The notes beneath the pieces are model-generated. The model was not told where the DNA came from. It did not search any database and was given only the letters and a program-made list of their open reading frames with translations. The position numbers were made by a program, and so were the translations under genes. From Acidobacteriaceae bacterium (GTDB lineage: Bacteria > Acidobacteriota > Terriglobia > Bryobacterales > Bryobacteraceae): a stretch of 64,000 nt of DNA. The stretch is from NCBI GenBank assembly GCA_019233755.1, contig JAFAMD010000043.1, positions 1 to 64,000 on the forward strand, in the 5' to 3' direction. Positions 38,763-47,454 of this stretch are shown here, one piece after another (positions within the stretch are counted from its first letter, which is position 1; each line of letters starts with the position of its first letter).

Positions 38763-38782
38763 GAGTTCGAACGGAAAGAGAA

Positions 38783-38815
38783 CAGGCCTGCCGGCACGAT
38801 GCGCCGGCAGGCCTG
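38783..38815 (-). terminator. Terminator-like hairpin downstream of atpE
   Basis: CAGGCCTGCCGGC (38783-38795)/GCCGGCAGGCCTG (38803-38815), 13-bp perfect stem; - strand continues TTCTCTTTCC. Confidence 0.75.
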
Positions 38816-38835
38816 CTGCGTTTCAAAGATTTATA

Positions 38836-39141
38836 TTACTTGGCAATGAAGGTGATGACGAGCGTGTACAGCGCCAGCGACTCGATCAGAACCAGACCAA
38901 GAATAAGAGCGACGCGAATGGCAGCGATCGCTCCAGGATTGCGTGCCATGGCTTCAGCGGCCGATGCCGTTGCACGACCCTGGCCCAGCCCGCAAAGGCC
39001 GGATGCGATACCCATCGCAATATAAGCTGCTGCCAGGCGGGTTGCATCGGAAGGACCGGCACCGGCGGCCGTTCCCTGCGCGAGCATGGGGCTCGCCAGA
39101 GCCAACAGGCTGAGGACGAGCAAGAAAAGTTTGTTCTTCAT
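38836..39141 (-). CDS. atpE: F0F1 ATP synthase subunit c
   Basis: MGIASGLCGLGQGRATASAAEAMARNPGAIAAIRVALILGLVLIESLALYTLVITFIAK. Confidence 0.95.
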   Translation of the reverse strand: MKNKLFLLVLSLLALASPMLAQGTAAGAGPSDATRLAAAYIAMGIASGLCGLGQGRATASAAEAMARNPGAIAAIRVALILGLVLIESLALYTLVITFIAK

Positions 39142-39226
39142 TGTTTCTCCTAGTAAGTTGCTCCCAGGAGGTGGTTCGACACCGTGCGTTGGGACGCCGG
39201 GCGCTCACACTGGAAGCGGATGATGC

Positions 39227-39958
39227 CTAATGCTCGTGCGAAACGGCTCCGCCGACGTAAACCATTGCGAGCAGCATGAAAATGTAAGCCTGAAGTAATG
39301 AAACGAAGGTATGCAGGCCGATGAATATAACGGGAACAACTACCTTGGTCAGCTGAAGAAAAGTCAGATACACCTGCTCGCCGGCGAACATGTTCGCAAA
39401 AAGACGAACGGTGAGCGAGAGCGGGCGGGCGAGATGACTGATGATCTCGATGGGCAGCATCAGCGGGGCAAGAAGCAGCATCGGGCCAATGAAATGCTTG
39501 AGATAGCCGAGCCCGTGCTCCCTGAATCCGGTCCCGTTATAAAACAAAAACGTCGTTGCGGCCAGCCCAAGCGGCACCATGACATACATGGTGGGCGAAT
39601 CAAAGCCCGGAATGATCCCGATGAGGTTCATGCACAGGATGAACAGGAAGATGGTCCCGAAAAAGGCAATATATTGCGGGCCGAGGTGGCCGACCACTTC
39701 TTCCGCCGACGCATGAACGAAATCGTAGATGACTTCCAGAACGTGCTGGAGCTTGCCCGGGCGATCGACCGAAAGACGGCCCCGCAGGTAGGCGAACAAC
39801 ACGACTATGAACAGCACGACGACGATTTCGCAGACCATCCAGTCGCTCCATGGATAGCGCGGGTCGTGTCTTTGACCCAGCAGGTCAAGGACCGCATTTG
39901 CAGGCGCTGCCAAATAGTCATTGAAGAGCCTGGTAACCCAAAGTTCGTGGTGTGTCAT
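39227..39958 (-). CDS. atpB: F0F1 ATP synthase subunit a
   Basis: LGLATTFLFYNGTGFREHGLGYLKHFIGP...LPIEIISHLARPLSLTVRLFANMFAGEQVYLTFL. Confidence 0.95.
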   Translation of the reverse strand: MTHHELWVTRLFNDYLAAPANAVLDLLGQRHDPRYPWSDWMVCEIVVVLFIVVLFAYLRGRLSVDRPGKLQHVLEVIYDFVHASAEEVVGHLGPQYIAFFGTIFLFILCMNLIGIIPGFDSPTMYVMVPLGLAATTFLFYNGTGFREHGLGYLKHFIGPMLLLAPLMLPIEIISHLARPLSLTVRLFANMFAGEQVYLTFLQLTKVVVPVIFIGLHTFVSLLQAYIFMLLAMVYVGGAVSHEH

Positions 39959-40353
39959 TCAGTGCGTGATCGGCTGCTGAGTAAGCTGCGAAACAGTTCG
40001 TACGTTATGGATGTCAGGACGGCGGCGGTACTCGCGAGAAGTCCCAATATGACCGCTAAAGGATTGACACCTAAAGTTTTGATAGTAGCATACGCGACAA
40101 AAAACAGAATGAAATAGCGGATGACAAAGGCACCCGCCTTCCAGGTTTTCTTCGGTTCGTCGCCAGGGGCGATGGAATGGCTGATGCGCTCGAAGATCCA
40201 CAAATTGCCAAACGAACTCAGGGCGCCAATGGCAAACCCCGCCGCCGAGAGAGTCCCCTGAACCACGAAATAGGAAACAACCCCCACAAGGCCAAAGAGG
40301 CCGGTAAGCCAGTAAAGGCGGCGGATGGTTTGCGGAGCATCAAAATCGGTCAT
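39955..40353 (-). CDS. AtpI-like membrane protein (ATP synthase I family)
   Basis: 132 aa with about four TM segments, directly upstream of atpB with 4-nt overlap. Confidence 0.75.
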   Translation of the reverse strand: MTDFDAPQTIRRLYWLTGLFGLVGVVSYFVVQGTLSAAGFAIGALSSFGNLWIFERISHSIAPGDEPKKTWKAGAFVIRYFILFFVAYATIKTLGVNPLAVILGLLASTAAVLTSITYELFRSLLSSRSRTE

Positions 40354-40643
40354 CGGCTGGGCGGGCGCGGCTTCATTTCGCGGGACAGTTCACGGACGAT
40401 CTGATAGATGCCGGCGGCCATCCCGAGTAGGATACCTAACGCCTTGAGGATGGGGGCATGCAGCCAGTGATCCGCCAGCGACCCGAGAATATAACCGGCA
40501 AAGACGGAGGCGGGCAAGGTGAGCGCCAGAGACAGGTACTTGCCGAGGAAAATCAGCGACTTATCCGGCCTGGACGATTTTGCCAAACGAACTTTCCCGG
40601 AGAACTCCAAGTTAGCAATTGGGTTCGTTTTTGCAACCGGCAT
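40350..40643 (-). CDS. AtpZ/AtpI-family F0 assembly protein
   Basis: LALTLPASVFAGYILGSLADHWLHAPILKALGILLGMAAGIYQIVREL. Confidence 0.8.
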   Translation of the reverse strand: MPVAKTNPIANLEFSGKVRLAKSSRPDKSLIFLGKYLSLALTLPASVFAGYILGSLADHWLHAPILKALGILLGMAAGIYQIVRELSREMKPRPPSR

Positions 40644-41199
40644 CGAAACCTGACCAGCGGTTGAGACCGGCCGCGTCGAGCCCGAACTGGTCGAGCACCC
40701 GGCCGACGATGTGGCTGACCATGTCCTCGACCGACTGCGGCTGGTTATAGAAGGCCGGCACCGGCGGGAAGATCACAGCGCCCATGCGGGTGAGCGCAAG
40801 CATGTTCTCCAGATGGATCTCGCTGAACGGGCTCTCGCGGGCCAGCAGCACGAGTTTGCGCCGTTCCTTCAGAACAACGTCGGCGGCCCGGCAGATCAGC
40901 GTTTCGCCGTAGCCGTGGCGGATGGCAGCGAGCGTCTTCATGCTGCACGGGGCGACGATCATGCCGTCCGTTTTGAAGGAGCCGCTGGAGACGGGGGCCG
41001 CCTGGTTGTCCTGGTGATGCAAAAATGAAGCCAATTTCTCGACCTGCGCGACCGGGTATCGCGTCTCGCTCGAGATCGTCGTACGGGCCCAGCGGCTCAG
41101 GATGAGGTGAGTCTCCACGCCGAGCTCGTGCAGAGTTTCGAGCGTGCGTATACCGAAGATGGCGCCCGAGGCTCCAGTGATTCCCAAAACAATTCGCAT
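40612..41199 (-). CDS. ubiX: UbiX family flavin prenyltransferase
   Basis: IVLGITGASGAIFGIRTLETLHELG, SFKTDGMIVAPCSMKTLAAIRHGYGETLICRAADVVLKERRKLVLLARESPFSEIHLENMLALTRMGAVIFPPVPAFY. Confidence 0.95.
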   Translation of the reverse strand: MRIVLGITGASGAIFGIRTLETLHELGVETHLILSRWARTTISSETRYPVAQVEKLASFLHHQDNQAAPVSSGSFKTDGMIVAPCSMKTLAAIRHGYGETLICRAADVVLKERRKLVLLARESPFSEIHLENMLALTRMGAVIFPPVPAFYNQPQSVEDMVSHIVGRVLDQFGLDAAGLNRWSGFDAGCKNEPNC

Positions 41200-41259
41200 C
41201 GATTCTAATGATGCGATATCTCCTGCGCAACTTTCCCGAGACGCGCAGGCGCATTGTGG

Positions 41260-41631
41260 TCATCGAATGTTTTCGAGATAGCTCACAATCTGCCATCGTT
41301 GCGGTTCAGGCAGATGCGCAAAAGACGGCATGCCGCGATGGAGCGATCCGTTACGCAACACCCAAAACAAAGCCCCTGGGGGCGCGTGGCGAACGTCAGG
41401 CGTGACAAGCGGCGGCGCCTTGCCAATACCATGCGCATCTTTCCCATGGCAGGCAGCGCATTCCCGGGAAAACAGTTTCGATCCGGCCAGCACGGCGGCT
41501 TCGTTGCCCTGATAGGGATTGGCGAGCTGCACAAATTTAGCAGGCGCCCGCTGCACGAGGCTGCCCTTGGGTTCGCCGCAAACAATCAGGGACAGAAATG
41601 AGAGCCAGAACCCAATCAGCACGATCTTCAC
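41260..41631 (-). CDS. Class I c-type cytochrome
   Basis: GSKLFSRECAACHGKDAHGIGKAPPLVTPDVR; signal peptide; distal GSLHRGMPSFAHLPEPQRWQIVSYLENI. Confidence 0.92.
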   Translation of the reverse strand: MKIVLIGFWLSFLSLIVCGEPKGSLVQRAPAKFVQLANPYQGNEAAVLAGSKLFSRECAACHGKDAHGIGKAPPLVTPDVRHAPPGALFWVLRNGSLHRGMPSFAHLPEPQRWQIVSYLENIR

Positions 41632-42542
41632 TGGTTGCCTCCATGAGTATGGAAAATCTTGCTGGCAGCCCGGCCAAACTGAGCGATCTCGTAAGTAACA
41701 CCGAATCGCAACAAGAAAGGAAGGCTGCTCGACGTTACGCCAAAGCCGGGAGAGATTCTAAGAACGGTGCCGTTCGCCAACGTCCACGCGATAGTAGGAG
41801 CGACATACTGAGATGTGTCGCGCACGCCGAAATCGGCGTGCGTCCCCAGCCCCCCGTAAGCCTCCACACCCATCTGAAAATTCTCGCGGCAAAAATTGCA
41901 TCGGTCCGGTCTCGCGGTCAGCGCAAGCGGACGGCTGACACCGACCGCATAACCGAATTCGTACGGCGCATGGCTTAGGTTCTTTTCGGCGATAAAGTTT
42001 TCGGCCAGAGTCCAGCCTTTGAAGTAGCTGCTCAGGATCAGCTTCGTCTCGATCTCGTGCAGAGTTTCACGCCGCGCCTCGTCATTCGGAACACTCAGGT
42101 CGGCTGCGCTATCGTGCCCGACAATCTCCAACAGGGCCTTGTCGGCTGCGTTGATATCCTCGTACTCGACATAGAGGACGGGATTAATCCAGTGCTCCCC
42201 CGGCACGACCCGAAAGCGGTTTTCCCATCGATAGCCGGTGAAAATTGTGCTCTGGCCAGCGGTACTTTGCCCATCGAGGTACACCTCAGTCGTCCACCAG
42301 CCTTTGACGCCGTATTCAAACTCGGCAGCGGCGCCCAGGAAGCGATCTGCAATGCCGGGCATGCCAGTGGCTGCCTTGCTCGATAACTCCAGATTCCCCG
42401 GCTCTTCCATCTGGTGAGTGTAGGTGACGAAGAATGGATCCTCCGCCCGGGAAGAAGCTGCAAACAGCATGAAAAGCGCTGCCAGTGGGGGCAGGGATCT
42501 GTAAGATTTCAGTCTCGTCTTTCCTGGTGTCCGATTGAACAC
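41628..42542 (-). CDS. Hypothetical exported protein, possibly an outer-membrane beta-barrel
   Basis: 304 aa, N-terminal signal, alternating aromatic beta segments; 4-nt overlap with the cytochrome gene. Confidence 0.75.
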   Translation of the reverse strand: MFNRTPGKTRLKSYRSLPPLAALFMLFAASSRAEDPFFVTYTHQMEEPGNLELSSKAATGMPGIADRFLGAAAEFEYGVKGWWTTEVYLDGQSTAGQSTIFTGYRWENRFRVVPGEHWINPVLYVEYEDINAADKALLEIVGHDSAADLSVPNDEARRETLHEIETKLILSSYFKGWTLAENFIAEKNLSHAPYEFGYAVGVSRPLALTARPDRCNFCRENFQMGVEAYGGLGTHADFGVRDTSQYVAPTIAWTLANGTVLRISPGFGVTSSSLPFLLRFGVTYEIAQFGRAASKIFHTHGGNQ

Positions 42543-42930
42543 ACGTCTCCTCTGTGCCTCGAAACCAAACGAATCGCGACTACAATGGAGAGGTCGCGAG
42601 CCGCATGGTTCACGGCGTCTTGAGAGTGCTCTCGGGACTCGGCCAAAAGTGATCCGGGCGCACTCTCTTCTAATCTCGTTTCGGCCCCAACCCTCTGACG
42701 AAAAATCCGGGGCTCAGCAACAACGGTTTCGACCATGACGACGGCTCCGAATTCCTTAGCAGGTTAGGAGCAAATGCGCCCTCAATCCACAGGTTTTTCA
42801 ATAACCGCGTCCTGATCCAACCCGAATAGTACCATAACGGACTGAACCAGTCTGATATCGATTTTGCGGGTTCGGATTGGTGTTCCTCGCTTATGGTGCA
42901 GCTCGTGTGGCAACTTGGGAAGCGGAGCTC

Positions 42931-43608
42931 ATGGAGTTGGAAAAGAAGACGCGCGCCGCTCTTTCGTGGAGCAGCGGAAAGGACAGCGCCTGGGCGCTGA
43001 AGTTGTTGAGAGAGACGCCTGACGTAGAGATAGCTGCGCTGATAACGACATTCAACTGCAATGCCGGCCGGGTGGCGATGCACGCCGTTCGGCGGGAGCT
43101 GGTGCATGCTCAGGCAGATAGGGCCGGGCTGCGGTTATGGCCGGTAGAGCTTCCCTGGCCATGTTCCAACGCGATTTACGAGGACCTGATGCGCGAAGTG
43201 TGCCAGCGTGCGGTCGCGGAAGGCGTGACCGCGATTGCGTTCGGGGATCTGTTTCTCGAGGACATTCGCGCATACCGAGAGAAACAACTGCAGGGCACAG
43301 GGCTGGAGCCGCTGTTTCCGGTTTGGCATCTACCGACCCGGCAGCTCGCGGAAGACATGATCCGGGAGCGCGTAAAAGCCAAAGTGACCTGCATTGATCC
43401 GAAAAAGCTGGACCGGTCATTCGCGGGGCGGGAGTTCGACACCGCATTCATCGAAGGCCTGCCACAAGGCATCGATCCCTGCGGCGAGTACGGTGAATTT
43501 CACACTTTCGTTTATGAGGCGCCGGTGTTCTCCCGTCCGATGGAAGTGGAGACCGGCGACATTGTGGAACGCGACGGGTTTGTTTTTGCGGACGTAAAAG
43601 CGCTTTAG
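42931..43608 (+). CDS. Adenine nucleotide alpha-hydrolase/diphthine-ammonia ligase-like (DUF71) protein
   Basis: RAALSWSSGKDSAWALKLLRETPDVEIAALITTFN (PP-loop), GIDPCGEYGEFHTFVYEAPVF. Confidence 0.88.
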   Translation: MELEKKTRAALSWSSGKDSAWALKLLRETPDVEIAALITTFNCNAGRVAMHAVRRELVHAQADRAGLRLWPVELPWPCSNAIYEDLMREVCQRAVAEGVTAIAFGDLFLEDIRAYREKQLQGTGLEPLFPVWHLPTRQLAEDMIRERVKAKVTCIDPKKLDRSFAGREFDTAFIEGLPQGIDPCGEYGEFHTFVYEAPVFSRPMEVETGDIVERDGFVFADVKAL

Positions 43609-43617
43609 CGAGGCTGC

Positions 43618-43745
43618 TTATTCCTGGCGCAGCGCCACAAGGGGATCGATGTGCGTCGACGTGCGGGCGGGCAGATAACAGGCGAGCAGCGCGAGCGCGG
43701 CAAGCAACAGAGGCGCCCCCACCAGCAGCATACGGCCGTAGGTGA
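43618..43745 (-). pseudogene. C-terminal remnant of a MacB/FtsX-type (ADOP-like) permease
   Basis: GRMLLVGAPLLLAALALLACYLPARTSTHIDPLVALRQE* is a typical permease C-terminus with no upstream domain. Confidence 0.65.
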
Positions 43746-43794
43746 CGGCAGCTTCTGAGTCAAATACCTGGCGTCGCTTTCCCAAAGCGGTGAC

Positions 43795-43826
43795 CGAGAG
43801 AGATGATGCTGCGCCGCCACCCCGGA
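43795..43826 (+). pseudogene. 32-bp fragment identical to part of the alpha/beta hydrolase gene at 46201-46232
   Basis: CGAGAGAGATGATGCTGCGCCGCCACCCCGGA found exactly in both places. Confidence 0.75.
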
Positions 43827-44269
43827 CGAGGCGCTGTGGCGGAATGATAACCAAGCAATTGCGCGAACAAGTTAGAGGCTTGAGCAACACCGCTGGTGCC
43901 ATGTTGGCTGCTGGGTTGCTCCCACCCCGAGCGATGATAGCCATGGAGCAGGCGAACGCTAGGTTTTTTGTGCACGAACGGATACGAGGCGTCAACAGGA
44001 GTAGACAGAGGCAAGATTTCGGCGCTCGATGGCATTCGCGGTATCGCGATTTACGGCGTTGAGCAACCGTTACTTAAGCTAAGAGATTGGCATTTTCACG
44101 GGCGCTTACAGCATTCTCCTGAACCGGTTTTAACTACGTAATAAGTAATAACGAAAAACTTGCGGTTCTGTCGCAACGGTCTGTATCGGACATCTGCCAG
44201 CGTGCCAGAGGCGAGCGCGTAGTTCCTTGCCAACGAGCCCGGCCGTTGAATTGCTCAGGCTAACCGCGC

Positions 44270-45601
44270 ATGACCATCTCGGAGGGGCTTCAAGCCGAAA
44301 CGGTGTGTACAGACGAGAGCAGGACGTCAAAGCCCATTGAGGGTAATCGGGCTGGGCTTAGCTGGCAATGGCGAGTTGTCGCGTTCTGCGCTGCTGTCGC
44401 GATCATCATCTCGCGGCAGCCGGATGCCATGTTTCACGCGCAATTTGTTGCCGAAGATGGTGTGGAATGGTTTGCCAACGCCTACAACCACGGCTGGTTC
44501 GGCCCGCTCTTATGGCCGCACTCCGGATACTTGCAGACCCTTCCCCGTTTGGCGGCAGGGCTAGCGCTGCTAGTTCCTGTCAAATCAGCACCGCTGGTGA
44601 TGAATCTTGTCGGGCTCGTCATTCAGGCTTTGCCCGTACCGCTGCTTCTATCGGGACGGTTCTCCAAATGGGGGTCTCTCCGATTCCGTTCGGCTCTCGC
44701 AATTAGTTATCTAGTGATGCCGAACTGTTCGGAGATCAATGTGACTGTCACCGAAGCCCAGTGGCACTTATCTTTGCTCGCATGCCTGCTGGTGGTCGCT
44801 AACACGCCCAGCAACAACTTGGAGCGTTGGGTCGATGCCGTGATCCTCATTCTCTGTGGGTTGACTGGACCGTTTTCTATTTTTCTTTTGCCGATCAGTT
44901 GCGCCATGTTGTACTGGACGCAAGAGCGGAAACGATGGCTTCCCGTTGTGATTTTGGCGTGTGCGGCAACGATGGAAGGGATTTCGCTTTTTTTCCATGC
45001 TGCGAATTCCCGGAGCCACTTACCTTTGGGAGCGAGTCTCGGCTCCCTGTCAAAGCTGCTCGCGGGACAGGTCTACCTTGCAACTCTCGTCGGACACAAC
45101 ACCCTCGCTCTGCAGCTTGATGCTCGGACGCTCGCCTGTATCTCGGCGATAGCAACAGTCGTCGTTATTTGGGCGTTCGTTCGGTCGCCAATCGAGGTGC
45201 GCCTTTTCGCGGTTTTTTCCGCTATGATCCTATTCGCCTCACTTCGCAGCCCTGGTCTCCCCGAACACCTCACGCCCCTCGAAAAGACTCTGACGGGTTG
45301 GCGCATCATGGCAGGTGCAGTCGGCGTGCGGTACTGGTTCTTTCCGACACTCCTCTGCACATGGATGATCGTGACCCTGTTAACCGGTCCCAAGCGAAAC
45401 AAGGCGACGGAGCTCCTCGGTGGCGCGCTTACGTGCCTCATGTTGTATGGAGTTATCAGGGACTTTCGCCACCCAGCCAACAAAGACCTTTGCTTCGCGC
45501 AATACGCGGAAAAACTCGCGCACTCTCAAACCGGAGACGAGGTCGTTATTCCCGAAAATCCGAACCCGCAAGAATGGACCGTGCGCTTGAAGAAGCGGTG
45601 A
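44270..45601 (+). CDS. Polytopic membrane protein of unknown function (glycosyltransferase-like architecture)
   Basis: 443 aa with many hydrophobic segments; FVAEDGVEWFANAYNHGWFGPLLWPHSGYLQTLPRLAAGLALLVP. Confidence 0.8.
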   Translation: MTISEGLQAETVCTDESRTSKPIEGNRAGLSWQWRVVAFCAAVAIIISRQPDAMFHAQFVAEDGVEWFANAYNHGWFGPLLWPHSGYLQTLPRLAAGLALLVPVKSAPLVMNLVGLVIQALPVPLLLSGRFSKWGSLRFRSALAISYLVMPNCSEINVTVTEAQWHLSLLACLLVVANTPSNNLERWVDAVILILCGLTGPFSIFLLPISCAMLYWTQERKRWLPVVILACAATMEGISLFFHAANSRSHLPLGASLGSLSKLLAGQVYLATLVGHNTLALQLDARTLACISAIATVVVIWAFVRSPIEVRLFAVFSAMILFASLRSPGLPEHLTPLEKTLTGWRIMAGAVGVRYWFFPTLLCTWMIVTLLTGPKRNKATELLGGALTCLMLYGVIRDFRHPANKDLCFAQYAEKLAHSQTGDEVVIPENPNPQEWTVRLKKR

Positions 45602-45696
45602 CCACCAGGGAGGCCTGGGGACGGACTGCGGAACGGAGACAGCGCCAGACCGTTGCGCGAGTAAGTGATAAAATTTCAAAAGATACGCAACTTACT

Positions 45697-45732
45697 GCCG
45701 CCCACGCTAAGAACGTGGGCGGCTTTGTTTTT
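45697..45732 (+). terminator. Rho-independent terminator/attenuator hairpin
   Basis: GCCGCCCACG-CTAAGAA-CGTGGGCGGC followed by TTTGTTTTT. Confidence 0.85.
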
Positions 45733-45758
45733 GGTCACTAAACAGAGGAGCGAATCCA

Positions 45759-46514
45759 ATGACAACTGAACTTTCGGGCGGCAGGATCGAGACGATCAAC
45801 GGCATACAGCTTTATTACGAAATTCATGGAAGTGGTGAACCGCTGCTTATGCTGCACGGTTTCGGGGGTTCCAGCCAGGATTGGGCAGTGTTGCCGGCCG
45901 AATGGAGATCGCCGTTCCAACTCGTTATCCCCGATATGCGGGGTCATGGCCGATCGACGAGTCTTTCCAAGAAATTCCGCCATGAGGACGCGGCGGCAGA
46001 TATGTTCGCTCTGCTTGATCATCTGGGTATCACCACCTTCAAAGCAGTTGGCGTGAGCGGTGGAGGGAATGTTCTCCTGCATCTTGCAACCAAGCAGCCC
46101 GACCGAATCAAAGCGATGGTGCTGGTGAGCGCGACGAGCTACTTCCCTGCCCAGGCACGACCCATCATGCGCCAATATCCTGACAGCATGAATGCGCAAA
46201 CGAGAGAGATGATGCTGCGCCGCCACCCCGGAGGAGAGGCGCAGCTTGACGCGCTATTAGCAAGCACCAGATCCTTTGCCGATAGCTACGATGATATGAA
46301 CTTTACACCGCCTTACCTCTCGACCATTACGGCGCGAACGCTGATCGTACAGGGCGATCGCGACCCGCTCTACCCGGTCGAGATTTCCGTCGAAATGGCA
46401 AAAGCAATTCCGCAATCGAGTCTGTGGATCATCCCCAATGGCGGACACGGCCCGATTAGTGGTGAGAGATGGCCCGAATTCCTGAAGACGGCCTCCACGT
46501 TTCTGATGGGATAG
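45759..46514 (+). CDS. Alpha/beta hydrolase
   Basis: LLMLHGFGGSSQDWAVL, VIPDMRGHGRST, VGVSGGGNVLLHLA nucleophile elbow. Confidence 0.93.
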   Translation: MTTELSGGRIETINGIQLYYEIHGSGEPLLMLHGFGGSSQDWAVLPAEWRSPFQLVIPDMRGHGRSTSLSKKFRHEDAAADMFALLDHLGITTFKAVGVSGGGNVLLHLATKQPDRIKAMVLVSATSYFPAQARPIMRQYPDSMNAQTREMMLRRHPGGEAQLDALLASTRSFADSYDDMNFTPPYLSTITARTLIVQGDRDPLYPVEISVEMAKAIPQSSLWIIPNGGHGPISGERWPEFLKTASTFLMG

Positions 46515-46536
46515 TTTTGTGCGAACAGCTTGGGCT

Positions 46537-47451
46537 CTACTTGACGTCCATTGTCTTCTTCAGCCAGGCGATCATTTCCGGTTTCCAATGTTGCATTCCA
46601 GGCTCGCGCCAGCGTGACATGCCGTGTCCACCGTCCTCGATTGTGATCAGCTCGCAACTGGACCCGACGCCGCGGATCGCTTCACAAAACGTGGTGGACT
46701 GCTCATACGCGACCTGATCATCCTTCGTTCCGTGTATGCAGAGAAAGGGCGGCATGCCTTTGTGAACGGCGGCGATAGGGGCGACCGCATACAACTTGGC
46801 AAGACCGGCCTCGTCAAGTTCTTCGACGCCGAAAAAATGAATCCCTCCGCCATTCGAAGCGTGGCGGTTGATAGTAACCATGTCAAAACGTTCCGGGTGA
46901 GCGCGACGGAGCTCGGCTAACTTTCCGTAATCCGATGGCCCATAGAAATCGACGACTGCTGCAACTGCGGTGTCCGCCGGAGCGTGAGTCCCGGCGTAGT
47001 TCACGAGTAAGCCACCCGCGGATTCGCCGATAATCGCGATCTTCGAGACATCGACGTGGTAAGTCGCGGCATTCGCTTTCACCCAAGCGATGCTGTCGTT
47101 AATGTCTTCCATTGCTTGAGGGAATTGAGCGTCGGGAGCTAGTCGATAGTCGACACTGAACCAGGCGAAGCCAGCGCTGGACAGCGGCTCAAACAGAGGC
47201 TTAACATTCGTACTTTTGCTTCCGCCGTCAAAGCCTCCTCCATGGACGAGAATCGCCGCCGGGAACGGGCCTGGTCCGTCAGGGATGTGGAGATCGAGAA
47301 GTAAAGCCTTGCTTCCGCGACGGGCGTATTCGACATCTTTTTGATCGAGAGCGAACCCGGACAGCGCCGTGACGGCTGTTATCACGACAAAAAGAATGGA
47401 CTTCCGCATCGATCGGGATTGTATCAGCGTCGGTGACAGAACTCGAATCAC
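46537..47451 (-). CDS. Alpha/beta hydrolase (BD-FAE/esterase-like), secreted
   Basis: AAILVHGGGFDGGSKSTN, AIIGESAGGLLVNYAG; signal-like MRKSILFVVITAVTALSGFA (start likely near 47409). Confidence 0.92.
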   Translation of the reverse strand: MIRVLSPTLIQSRSMRKSILFVVITAVTALSGFALDQKDVEYARRGSKALLLDLHIPDGPGPFPAAILVHGGGFDGGSKSTNVKPLFEPLSSAGFAWFSVDYRLAPDAQFPQAMEDINDSIAWVKANAATYHVDVSKIAIIGESAGGLLVNYAGTHAPADTAVAAVVDFYGPSDYGKLAELRRAHPERFDMVTINRHASNGGGIHFFGVEELDEAGLAKLYAVAPIAAVHKGMPPFLCIHGTKDDQVAYEQSTTFCEAIRGVGSSCELITIEDGGHGMSRWREPGMQHWKPEMIAWLKKTMDVK

Positions 47452-47454
47452 GTC

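Noticed and set aside
42543-42930. Short ORFs in the 390-bp gap before the DUF71-like gene
   Set aside because: No motifs, no consistent frame; probably noncoding or decayed.
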